Shown piece by piece: positions 44,329 through 52,753 of a stretch of 64,000 nt of DNA (positions within the stretch are counted from its first letter, which is position 1; every line of letters starts with the position of its first letter). Origin of the DNA: Bacteroidales bacterium (lineage in GTDB: Bacteria; Bacteroidota; Bacteroidia; Bacteroidales; UBA932); the NCBI GenBank assembly GCA_017429205.1, contig JAFRPH010000062.1, positions 1 through 64,000 of the forward strand. Reading direction: 5' to 3'. A program made the position numbers and the translations under genes. The notes under the pieces were generated by a model. That model saw only the letters and a program-made list of their open reading frames with translations, had not been told where the DNA came from and ran no database searches.

Positions 44329-46250
44329 TGCGTACGTCGGCCGTCATATCCCTCCTGTTGCTCCTGGGGCAGACCCTGGGCGCGCAGACCTTCGACATCG
44401 CCTCTCCGGACGGTCGCCAGACCGCCCGGATCGAGGTGACGGCGGAAAACGGGCGCACGCGGATCACTTACGCCACGGCCTTCGACGGCCGTGCCGTGGT
44501 GCTCCCGTCGGCCCTGGACTTGACCGTGGACAACCACATCTGGGAGATGGCGACCGGAAAGCGGTCCGTACCCCGCCTGGACCGCTGGTTTGACAATCTT
44601 TTGTTGACGGGGACCGAAACCGTGTCCCGGGACACCGTGTGGCACAATCCCTTCGGGGAGCGCAGCGAGGTCCGGGATGCGTACCGGGGCGTCGTCCTGC
44701 ATTTCACGAAGGACGACACGTCCCTGTGCGGGCTGGACATCGAGTTCCGGGCCTATGACGGAGGCATCGCCTTCCGTTATTTCCTGCCGATGCATCCGGA
44801 CGCCCTGTACCACCGGATTGTCGCCGACAACACCGAGTTCGCCTTTCCAGCCGGGACCGAGGCTTGGTACCATCTATGGGCCCAGGCTTTCTATGAGAAA
44901 CGGCCTTTGGAAGGATGGACGGAGGAGTGCGAGCGTCCGCTCACGCTGCAACTCGCCGACGACCTGTATGCGGCCGTCGGAGAGGCCGGCGTGATCGATT
45001 TCCCGCGCGGGAAGCTCCGCCTGGTCCGGCCCCATGTGCTGGCCGTCGCCCTGAACGACACCGGCACCGACCTGGTTACACCCTATGCGATGCCTTGGCG
45101 CGTGGTGATGGCTTCCGACCGCCTGGGCGGCCTGCTGGAGCAGAATGACATCTACCTTAACCTGAACGAATCCTGCCAACTCTCCGACACGGACTGGATC
45201 AAGCCCGGCAAGATCCTCCGCGAAACCCGCCTGACCACCGAAAACTCCAAGGCCTGCATCGACTTCGCCGCCCGGCACGGCATCGACTACATCCTGTACG
45301 ACTGGAAATGGTACGGCCCCGCCTACGACTTCGCGACCGATGCGACGACGGTGATTCCGGCCATCGACATGCCGGAAGTCGTCCGCTACGGCGCCTCCAA
45401 GGGCGTCGGGGTATGGGTCTATGTCAATCAGCACGCGCTCCAGAAGCAGGGCGTCTCGCTGTTCCCCGTGTATGAGAAATGGGGCCTGAAGGGCGTCAAG
45501 TTCGGTTTTGTCCAGTTCACGAACCAGCATTGGGCGGACTGGGTGCACGGACTCGTCCGCGCCGCCGCGGACAGCCACATCATGGTGAACATCCACGACG
45601 AATACCGTCCGACGGGCTATTCTCGGACCTATCCGAACCTCTTGACGCAGGAGGGAATCTGTGGCAACGAGGAGTGGCCTTCCGCCACCCACGACACGCA
45701 GCTTCCGTTCACGCGGATGCTCTGCGGGGCGGCGGACTACACCGTGTGCTATTTCGATCCGCGCCTGAAGAACACCCACGCGCACCAGCTGGCCCTGCCG
45801 GTGATGTATTTCTCACCGCTCCAGACGCTGTACTGGTACGACACGCCCGACCGGATGAAAGAAACGCCGGAACTGGCGTTCTTCGACACGGTTCCCACGG
45901 TGTGGGACGAAACTCGCGTGGTGGACGACCACATCGGCACCACCGCGGCCATCGTCCGCCGGAGCGGCACCGACTGGTATCTGGGCGTCCTGGGCAATGA
46001 CGAGGCGCAATCCTTGCGCCTGACGGCCGACTGGCTCGCCCCGGACACGCCCTATGTGATGACCGTCTATACGGACGATCCGTCCGTGGACACGGCCACC
46101 CACGTGGCGGTGCGGAAATTCATCGTCCGGAAAGGCGATGCCCTCCCGTTCTCGCTGCTTCCGCGCGGCGGCGCCGCCGCCTCCTTCACTCCGGCCGCGA
46201 AGGCCGATCTGAAGGCATTCAAGAAACTGGGTAAAAAGACCATCCTGTAA
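44328..46250 (+). CDS. GH97 glycoside hydrolase, atypical nucleophile position
   Basis: 640 residues from the ATG at 44328 (TGATG overlap with the previous stop; a GTG just before is also in frame). Signal peptide 1-19. GH97 beta-sandwich (IEFRAYDGGIAFRYFLP, LNLNESCQL) and barrel (DYILYDWKWYGPAYDF, RPTGYSRTYPNLLTQEG, FDTVPTVWDETRV). At the site where retaining GH97 enzymes have KIDF, this one reads KFGF (Gly393), and the next strand has NIHDEYRPTG instead of DFHGAYKP. Inverting chemistry like SusB is therefore likely (inference). Sugar specificity unknown. Confidence 0.88.
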   Translation: MRTSAVISLLLLLGQTLGAQTFDIASPDGRQTARIEVTAENGRTRITYATAFDGRAVVLPSALDLTVDNHIWEMATGKRSVPRLDRWFDNLLLTGTETVSRDTVWHNPFGERSEVRDAYRGVVLHFTKDDTSLCGLDIEFRAYDGGIAFRYFLPMHPDALYHRIVADNTEFAFPAGTEAWYHLWAQAFYEKRPLEGWTEECERPLTLQLADDLYAAVGEAGVIDFPRGKLRLVRPHVLAVALNDTGTDLVTPYAMPWRVVMASDRLGGLLEQNDIYLNLNESCQLSDTDWIKPGKILRETRLTTENSKACIDFAARHGIDYILYDWKWYGPAYDFATDATTVIPAIDMPEVVRYGASKGVGVWVYVNQHALQKQGVSLFPVYEKWGLKGVKFGFVQFTNQHWADWVHGLVRAAADSHIMVNIHDEYRPTGYSRTYPNLLTQEGICGNEEWPSATHDTQLPFTRMLCGAADYTVCYFDPRLKNTHAHQLALPVMYFSPLQTLYWYDTPDRMKETPELAFFDTVPTVWDETRVVDDHIGTTAAIVRRSGTDWYLGVLGNDEAQSLRLTADWLAPDTPYVMTVYTDDPSVDTATHVAVRKFIVRKGDALPFSLLPRGGAAASFTPAAKADLKAFKKLGKKTIL

Positions 46251-48026
46251 ATGCGTATTGTCACCCTCATATTGGCCGCGCTGCTGCCACTCGGCGCTTC
46301 CGCCCAAGTAGAATGGTTTCCGCTGAAGGACGTCCGGCTGCTGGACAGTCCCTTCAAGGAGAACCAGGAGCGCTCGGGCGCCTGGCTCAGGAGCATCGAC
46401 GTGAACCGGCTCCTGCACAGCTTCCGCACGACGGCAGGCGTCTGGGCCGGAAATGAGGGAGGCTATATGACCGTGAAGAAGCTCGGCGGCTGGGAATCGC
46501 TCGACTGCGAGCTCCGCGGGCATACCACCGGACACGTGCTGAGCGCCTGCGCGCTCCAGTACGCATCGACCGGAGATTCCGCCTTCAAGGCGAAAGGGGA
46601 CAGCCTGGTCCTCGGGCTTCGGGAGGTGCAGCTTGCCCATGGAAACGGCTACCTGAGCGCTTTCCCGGAGGAACTGATCAACCGGAACATCCGGGGCGAG
46701 CGGGTCTGGGCCCCGTGGTACACCCTGCACAAGATTCTCGCCGGGCTCATCGACCAGTATGAACTGGCGGGCTCGGAACTGGCCCTGACGGAGGCCCTGG
46801 ATATGGCCCATTGGGCGCAGGCGAAGCTCTCCGGTCTGTCGGAGGAAACCCGCCGGCTGATGCTCCGCAACGAGTTCGGCGGCATCCCCGAGGCCTGGTG
46901 GAACCTGTATGGCATCACCCGGGACGAGGCATGCCGATGGCTGGCGGAGTTCTTCTACCACGACGACGTCATCGACCCGCTGAAGGCGCAGAAGGCCGAT
47001 TTCGGGACGAAACATACGAACACCTTCATTCCCAAGGTGATCGCCGAGGCGCGCCGGTACGAACTGACGGGCTCGGAGGACTCCCGGACGGCCGTCACGT
47101 TCTTCTGGGACCAGATGCTCGCGCATCACATCTATGCGACGGGCAGCCTGTCCGACAAGGAGCATTTCTTCGATCCGGCCGACTTCCGGAACCACGTCAC
47201 CGGCGTGACGGGGGAGAGCTGCTGCACGTACAACATGCTGCGGCTGGCCCGCCATATCGTCGCCTGGACCGGGGACGCTTCCGTGATGGACTATTACGAG
47301 CGGGCGCTCTGCAACCATATCCTGGGCTCGCAGAATCCCCGGACCGGGATGGCCGCCTATTTCCTGCCGCTCGCCAGCGGGACGCACAAGGTGTACAGCA
47401 CCCCGTACGACTCCTTCTGGTGCTGCGTGGGCAGCAGCTTCGAGTCGCACGCCAAGTATGCGGAAAGCATTTATGCCCACGCGGGGAATACGCTCTATGT
47501 GAACCTCTTCATCCCGTCCACCCTGGATTGGGACGGGTTCAAGGTCCGTCTGGAGTCCGCTTTCCCGGCCGATGGGGAAGTGACGCTCACAGTGGAGACG
47601 CCGGGAATGCGGGAAATCGCTTTCCGCCGGCCTTCCTGGAGCGCCGCGCCCGTCGTGAAAGTGAACGGCCGTCGGGTGAAAGTGACGGGAACGTCGTACC
47701 TGACGCTCCGCCGGAACTGGAAGGCGGGCGACCGGATCAGCGTTTCGTATCCGATGACCTACCACGTGGAACCTGCGTTGCAGGATGCCACGCTCGGGGT
47801 GGTGATGCGCGGCCCGCTGGTGCTGGCCCTTCCGCTGGGAACGGAGGGCTTCGAGCCTCCGCAACCCGTATCGGACCCCGCCAAATACAACGATTATTAC
47901 ACTTACGATTATCATATTCCCGGTTCCATGCTGGGGTTCCAGGACTTGCCTCGTGATTTCACGGCGCTGAAACCCCTGTGGAGCCTGCATGAGGAGCGTT
48001 ACGAAGTTTATTGGGAACTGCCATGA
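46251..48026 (+). CDS. GH127/GH146 beta-L-arabinofuranosidase-like enzyme
   Basis: 591 residues with signal peptide (1-18). The DUF1680-type toroid has GHTTGHVLSACALQYAST, VTGESCCTYNMLRLARH (Glu322, Cys324) and DSFWCCVGSSFESH (Cys391, Cys392), which give the zinc-cysteine active site of GH127/GH146. The family removes beta-L-arabinofuranose from plant glycans. The stop of GH97 and this start touch. An exported enzyme of the main operon; points to an arabinose-bearing substrate. Confidence 0.88.
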   Translation: MRIVTLILAALLPLGASAQVEWFPLKDVRLLDSPFKENQERSGAWLRSIDVNRLLHSFRTTAGVWAGNEGGYMTVKKLGGWESLDCELRGHTTGHVLSACALQYASTGDSAFKAKGDSLVLGLREVQLAHGNGYLSAFPEELINRNIRGERVWAPWYTLHKILAGLIDQYELAGSELALTEALDMAHWAQAKLSGLSEETRRLMLRNEFGGIPEAWWNLYGITRDEACRWLAEFFYHDDVIDPLKAQKADFGTKHTNTFIPKVIAEARRYELTGSEDSRTAVTFFWDQMLAHHIYATGSLSDKEHFFDPADFRNHVTGVTGESCCTYNMLRLARHIVAWTGDASVMDYYERALCNHILGSQNPRTGMAAYFLPLASGTHKVYSTPYDSFWCCVGSSFESHAKYAESIYAHAGNTLYVNLFIPSTLDWDGFKVRLESAFPADGEVTLTVETPGMREIAFRRPSWSAAPVVKVNGRRVKVTGTSYLTLRRNWKAGDRISVSYPMTYHVEPALQDATLGVVMRGPLVLALPLGTEGFEPPQPVSDPAKYNDYYTYDYHIPGSMLGFQDLPRDFTALKPLWSLHEERYEVYWELP

Positions 48027-49189
48027 AAGGAATGATGAAACCGCTTTGTTTTGCTGCCGGCCTCGTGCTGGCGGCAGCCTGCGCCCGGCCGGTCTCCCTG
48101 GCCGACGAAGCGTTGGACTACTGCGTCAAGAAGGTGACCGGCGTCCAGGAACGGCTCGGCGCCGATTACGGCGAGTCGCCGCGCAACATCGCGCCGGGAG
48201 ACTGCCGCTGGAACCTGACGCCCGTGTGCCAGGAGAACTGGACGATGGGCTTCTGGCCGGGCATCCTCTGGTATGCGTACGAGGCTTCCGGCGATGCCGC
48301 GCTGGAGACCGCCGCGCGTGGTTACACGGAGGCGCTGGACTTCATCGCCCGGCAGCCGGCCTATGACCACGACATCGGCTTCATCATGTTCCCTTCCTTC
48401 GGCAACGGGTTCCGGCTGACCGGCGACCCGGCGTACAAGGAGGCGGTGCTCGCCACGGCGGAGCGCCTCGCCGCCCTGTTCAATCCGGCGGTGGGCACCA
48501 TCCTGAGCTGGCCTCGCGAAGTGCCCAATTTCGGCGGGCACAACACCATCATGGACAACATGCTCAACCTGGAAACGCTGTTCTGGGCCGCTGAGAACGG
48601 GGGAGACCCTGCATGGAAGGACATCGCGGTCACCCACGCCGATACGACGATGCGCTACAACTTCCGCCCGGACGGAACCTCCTACCACGTGGCGGTGTTC
48701 GACGCGGAGACCGGCGCCTACCGGTACAGTTGCACCCACCAGGGCTATGCCGACGACTCGATGTGGGCCCGCGGCCAGGCCTGGGGCATCTATGGATACA
48801 CGATGGTGTACCGCTTCACCCGGGAACCCCGTTTCCTGGAGTTCGCGCAGAAGATTGCGGACGTCTACCTGGCCCGCCTGCCGGAGGACAAGGTGCCATA
48901 CTGGGATTTCTGCGACCCGGAGATTCCGAACGCCTCCAAAGACGCTTCCGCCGCGGCCGTTGTGGCATCGGCTTTGCTGGAACTTTCCACGTATACCGAC
49001 GGAAAGTACCGTGCCGAAGCCGAAGCCATGCTCCGTTCCCTGTATGAGAACTATCGCGCCCCGGAAGGGTGCGACAGTTTCCTCCTGCACTCCACCGGCC
49101 ATCATCCGGCCGGCAAGGAGATCGACTACAGCATCGTCTATGCCGATTATTATTTCATCGAAGCGCTGCTCAGACTGAAGAACTTATGA
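48023..49189 (+). CDS. GH88 unsaturated glucuronyl hydrolase lipoprotein
   Basis: 388 residues from the ATG at 48023 (ATGA overlap with the upstream stop), lipobox Cys18 or nearby (LAAACARP). GH88 marks: ENWTMGFWPGILWYAYE, GHNTIMDNMLNLE (Asp178), THQGYADDSMWARGQAWG and the ending SIVYADYYFIEALLRL. These enzymes remove the 4,5-unsaturated uronate at the non-reducing end of lyase products. This fits the two lyase-like proteins on either side and feeds KduI/KduD. Confidence 0.92.
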   Translation: MKGMMKPLCFAAGLVLAAACARPVSLADEALDYCVKKVTGVQERLGADYGESPRNIAPGDCRWNLTPVCQENWTMGFWPGILWYAYEASGDAALETAARGYTEALDFIARQPAYDHDIGFIMFPSFGNGFRLTGDPAYKEAVLATAERLAALFNPAVGTILSWPREVPNFGGHNTIMDNMLNLETLFWAAENGGDPAWKDIAVTHADTTMRYNFRPDGTSYHVAVFDAETGAYRYSCTHQGYADDSMWARGQAWGIYGYTMVYRFTREPRFLEFAQKIADVYLARLPEDKVPYWDFCDPEIPNASKDASAAAVVASALLELSTYTDGKYRAEAEAMLRSLYENYRAPEGCDSFLLHSTGHHPAGKEIDYSIVYADYYFIEALLRLKNL

Positions 49190-51537
49190 GACGAATCCTC
49201 CTTCTTGCCCTGCTTGCGGCCGGCCTGCTGACGCCGGCCCTGGCCCAGGACGGCTCCTACAAGATGGCCGGCCCCTACGAGGTCGTGGCCCGCGACGGAC
49301 AGTACGCCAAGACCAAAGGCGGCAGCGAAAAGGACATGTGGCAGGCCTGGCAGTGCGCCAAGGCCGGCGAGGACGCCAAGGCGCTGGAAATCATCAACGC
49401 CTATGCCGGGACTTTGCAGCGTTTCGACGGCCACGACGCGCCGCTGTGCCTGATTCAGGCCTACTGGATGCTCCGTGGCATGATCATCCTGAAGGATCGG
49501 CAGACGCCGGCGTGGAGCGAGATGGTGCGCCGCGCCATCCTGCCCGTGATCGACCGTTTCGAGGCTTACAGCCCCTACGCCAACGGCAACTGGGGGCATA
49601 TCGTGAACCGCTGCCGGATGGCGTGCGGCATCTTCCTGGACGACAAGGAGCTGTATCAGCACGCGGTCGACGTCTATCTCCACGCGAAGGACGACGGCTC
49701 GCTGCCGGGCTATGTGGCCGAGAGCGGCCAGTGCCAGGAGACGGGGCGCGACCAGGGCCACGCGCAGCTGGGCCTGGGGGCGATGTGCGAGATCTGCGAG
49801 ATGGCCTGGGAGCAGGGCGACGACCTATGGGGCGCCCTGGACAACCGCCTGATGAAGGGCATCGAATATACGGCCAAGTACAATCTGGGGAATGACGTCC
49901 CCTTCGAGACCTGGACCGACTGGACCGGCCTGTACAACGACTGGACGGAGCCGGGGGAGATGGGCCGCGGCCGCATCCGTTGCATCTACGACCTTCCTTA
50001 TGCCCATTATGTGGGCCGGAAGGGCCTGAAAATGCCTTATGCCAAGAAAGTCCTGGCCCTGCAGGCCAAGGCGGAGAAGAACGGCGAGATGACGCGCAAT
50101 CCCGAGGCCGACCAGTTCTCGGTGAAGGGCGTGAAGGAAGGGGCCAAGCTCCATTCGATCTTCACGTATCCCGCCCCGGAAGGCGCTCCCTTGAAGCACG
50201 ATTACGAGGTGTATCTCCAGCCGCGCGGCCACCAGGAATGGACCCGGATCGACACCTATATGGCCAAGGTCAATGCGCCGGTAGGGGACAACAAGCACAA
50301 GGTCAGCGAGATTTCCTACTGCTTCTTCGATTTCACCGGCGATGTCAATGTGCGCGTGGTTACGAAGAACAAGAAGTTCACCTCGGCCCGCGTCCGCCCG
50401 GACTACCGCGGCTGCATCGCCCAGGTGAAGAACGACTCCACCGTGCAGTTCCTCCTGTTCCAGCCGGAAAATGTGAGCGTCGAGTTCGACGGCGACATCA
50501 CCGACAACCTGCTGGTGTTCACCTCCAAGCCGCCGGTGAGCCAGGAAGAAGCCCGGGAGGAGGCCGAGGCCACCGGCCGCAGCTTCCACTGCTATGGGCC
50601 CGGTTTCTATCCCGACGAAACCATTCCCGTCCCCTCCAACACCGTCGTCTATCTGGCCGGCGGAAGCTATTTCGCGGGAACCTTCGCCATCGAGGATGCG
50701 GAAAATGTCAAAATCCTGGGGCGCGGCGTCGCCCGCCCGGCTTCCGGCTATGAGGGCTGCCACATCTATCGGTCGAAGAATGTCGTGGTCGACGGGCTCA
50801 TTGTCAATACCTGCCCGATCGGCGAGTCGTCGAACGTGACCGTCCACGACGTCCGGAGCATCTCCCACCCGTCGTGGGGCGACGGCCTGAACGTGTTCGG
50901 CGGCTGCTCGGACATCCTCTTCGACCGCGTCTTCTGCCGAAATTCCGACGACTGCACCACGGTCTATGCCACCCGGAAAGGCTTCAGCGGCAGCGTCCGG
51001 AACGTCCGGATGACCAATTCCACGCTTTGGGCCGATGTCGCCCATCCGATCATGATCGGCATCCACGGCAATCCCGAAGTGGGGGATGTCATCGAAGGCC
51101 TCCGCTACGACAACCTGGACATCCTGGGCCAGTTCGAGCCGCAGGTGGAGTACCAGGGCTGCATGACCATCAACTGCGGGGACGGCAACCTCGTCCGCGA
51201 CGTCGTCTTCGACAACATCCGCATCGAGCAGATCGGCACCGGATCCCTTTTCCAGGTGCGCGTGGGCTGGAACAGCAAGTATTGCACGGCTCCCGGCGGC
51301 GGCATCGAGAACGTCCTGTTCCGGACCATCCGCTATTACGGGAACGGAACTGGGATGTCGGTCATCAGCGGGTATGACGCGGACCACAAGGTCCGGAATG
51401 TCACCTTCGAGGACTTGCGGATCAACGGGGTCAAGATTTACGACCAGATGCCCGGCAAGCCCGCCTGGTACGCCACCGGCGATTATGTTCCAATGTACGT
51501 GGGCTCGCACGTCGAGGGACTCAAATTCCTTCCGTAA
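49186..51537 (+). CDS. Fusion of PL38-like alginate-lyase domain and GH28-like beta-helix
   Basis: 783 residues, signal peptide 1-20 (LLTPALAQ). The first 330 residues are an alginate-lyase toroid (SPYANGNWGHIVNRCRMACG, ETGRDQGHAQ with Arg188-Asp189-Gln-Gly-His192). Residues about 370-470 are a beta linker. The last 300 form a right-handed beta-helix (NTVVYLAGGSYFAGTFAIED, IYRSKNVVVDGLIVNTCP) with SWGDGLNVFGGCSDILF and CRNSDDCTTVYA, placed like the D and DD acids of GH28-type enzymes. Both halves may be active. ATGA overlap with GH88. Length far above either family alone. Confidence 0.8.
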   Translation: MRRILLLALLAAGLLTPALAQDGSYKMAGPYEVVARDGQYAKTKGGSEKDMWQAWQCAKAGEDAKALEIINAYAGTLQRFDGHDAPLCLIQAYWMLRGMIILKDRQTPAWSEMVRRAILPVIDRFEAYSPYANGNWGHIVNRCRMACGIFLDDKELYQHAVDVYLHAKDDGSLPGYVAESGQCQETGRDQGHAQLGLGAMCEICEMAWEQGDDLWGALDNRLMKGIEYTAKYNLGNDVPFETWTDWTGLYNDWTEPGEMGRGRIRCIYDLPYAHYVGRKGLKMPYAKKVLALQAKAEKNGEMTRNPEADQFSVKGVKEGAKLHSIFTYPAPEGAPLKHDYEVYLQPRGHQEWTRIDTYMAKVNAPVGDNKHKVSEISYCFFDFTGDVNVRVVTKNKKFTSARVRPDYRGCIAQVKNDSTVQFLLFQPENVSVEFDGDITDNLLVFTSKPPVSQEEAREEAEATGRSFHCYGPGFYPDETIPVPSNTVVYLAGGSYFAGTFAIEDAENVKILGRGVARPASGYEGCHIYRSKNVVVDGLIVNTCPIGESSNVTVHDVRSISHPSWGDGLNVFGGCSDILFDRVFCRNSDDCTTVYATRKGFSGSVRNVRMTNSTLWADVAHPIMIGIHGNPEVGDVIEGLRYDNLDILGQFEPQVEYQGCMTINCGDGNLVRDVVFDNIRIEQIGTGSLFQVRVGWNSKYCTAPGGGIENVLFRTIRYYGNGTGMSVISGYDADHKVRNVTFEDLRINGVKIYDQMPGKPAWYATGDYVPMYVGSHVEGLKFLP

Positions 51538-51538
51538 T

Positions 51539-52741
51539 ATGTTCCGCAAGGTCATTCTCTTCCTGCTTGCTGTGCTCCCGCTCGCCGCGGGGGCGCAGCC
51601 GCATTTTGACTACGCCGCCGGCGAGCCGGGAAGCCGGGCGTACCTGCGTCTCCCGCAAGGCGCTTCCGAGGTCAAGGCGGTGCTCTACTGTCACCAGAAC
51701 ATGACGGAGGAAGTGCTGTTCCGGAGCGAGCCTTTCTGCCGGGAAATGGACCGGCTGGGCGTGGCGATGGCCTTCGTCCAGCGCGGCTCCCAGAACTGGG
51801 ACCCGGCGACGGACTGCCAGTCACGCTTCGAGGCGCTGATGGCCGATTTCGCCCGGGGGACGGGGCATCCGGAAATCGCTTCGGCACCCATCATCCCGTT
51901 CGGCCATTCCGCGCAGGCGACCTTCCCGTGGAACTTCGCCGCCTGGAATCCGGAGCGGACCCTGTGCATCATCTCCTACCACGGGGATGCGCCCCGCACG
52001 AACCTGTGCGGGTACGGGCGCGCCAACGTGGAATGGGGGAGGACCCGGAACATCGACAGGATTCCGGGCCTGATGATAATGGGCGAGTATGAGTGGTGGG
52101 AGGCGCGCCTGCTGCCGGCCCTGGCTTTCCGGATGATGTATCCCGACAGCCGCATTTCCTTCCTTTGCGACGCTGGCAGGGGACATTTCGACCTGTGCCC
52201 CGAGACGCAGGATTATATTGCCAAGTTCATCGAAAAGGCCCTGCAGAATCCCCGGCCGGAAGGTGGCGTGTATTTCTCGCGCTGGTATGAGGACGGGCAC
52301 GAGACGATGGATCCGCACGAGCAGTTCTGGTATCCTGACGAGGAGATGGTCCGTCTGGCCCGCGCCCGGTACGCGGCCGTCCGGGGCAAGCGGATGCAGT
52401 ATCTGTCCGCACGCGTGAATGGGGAACTGCTGGTCTATGACCCGGACAAGCACATCAAGATGAATGCGACGGTCCTGGGGGATACTTTCACGGTGGAGCC
52501 GGTCTTTGTCGATGAGACCAGGAACGCGCCGGGTGGCGACCACGCCGCCGTCCGCCCCCGTGTCGTGCTCATTTCCGGCCCCGCCATCCAGACAGGGGAA
52601 TACACCTTCCGCATCGACCCGGATTACTTCGGGACGGATCCCGAGCGCCTGTGGTCGGGCATTACTATATGCGTGGAGGCCGACGGCGACGCTTTCTTCA
52701 AGCCCGCCGTCCAGGAACTGAACCTGCAGGTGCGGAAGTGA
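51539..52741 (+). CDS. Secreted alpha/beta hydrolase with C-terminal beta domain
   Basis: 400 residues from the ATG at 51539, signal peptide about 1-20. Residues 20-250 look like an alpha/beta hydrolase: KAVLYCHQNMTEEVLF, nucleophile elbow FGHSAQATF, and LCDAGRGHFDLCP with a candidate His. About 290-400 is a beta-rich tail. A carbohydrate esterase role is likely from context; the substrate is unknown. Last gene of the susC operon, 2 bp after the fusion gene and convergent with the second GH97. Confidence 0.7.
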   Translation: MFRKVILFLLAVLPLAAGAQPHFDYAAGEPGSRAYLRLPQGASEVKAVLYCHQNMTEEVLFRSEPFCREMDRLGVAMAFVQRGSQNWDPATDCQSRFEALMADFARGTGHPEIASAPIIPFGHSAQATFPWNFAAWNPERTLCIISYHGDAPRTNLCGYGRANVEWGRTRNIDRIPGLMIMGEYEWWEARLLPALAFRMMYPDSRISFLCDAGRGHFDLCPETQDYIAKFIEKALQNPRPEGGVYFSRWYEDGHETMDPHEQFWYPDEEMVRLARARYAAVRGKRMQYLSARVNGELLVYDPDKHIKMNATVLGDTFTVEPVFVDETRNAPGGDHAAVRPRVVLISGPAIQTGEYTFRIDPDYFGTDPERLWSGITICVEADGDAFFKPAVQELNLQVRK

Positions 52742-52753
52742 CGGCTTGCCGGT

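Noticed and set aside
45813..47990. A 725-codon minus-strand frame opposite GH97 and GH127
   Set aside because: Shadow of two clear enzymes; no start context or domain.
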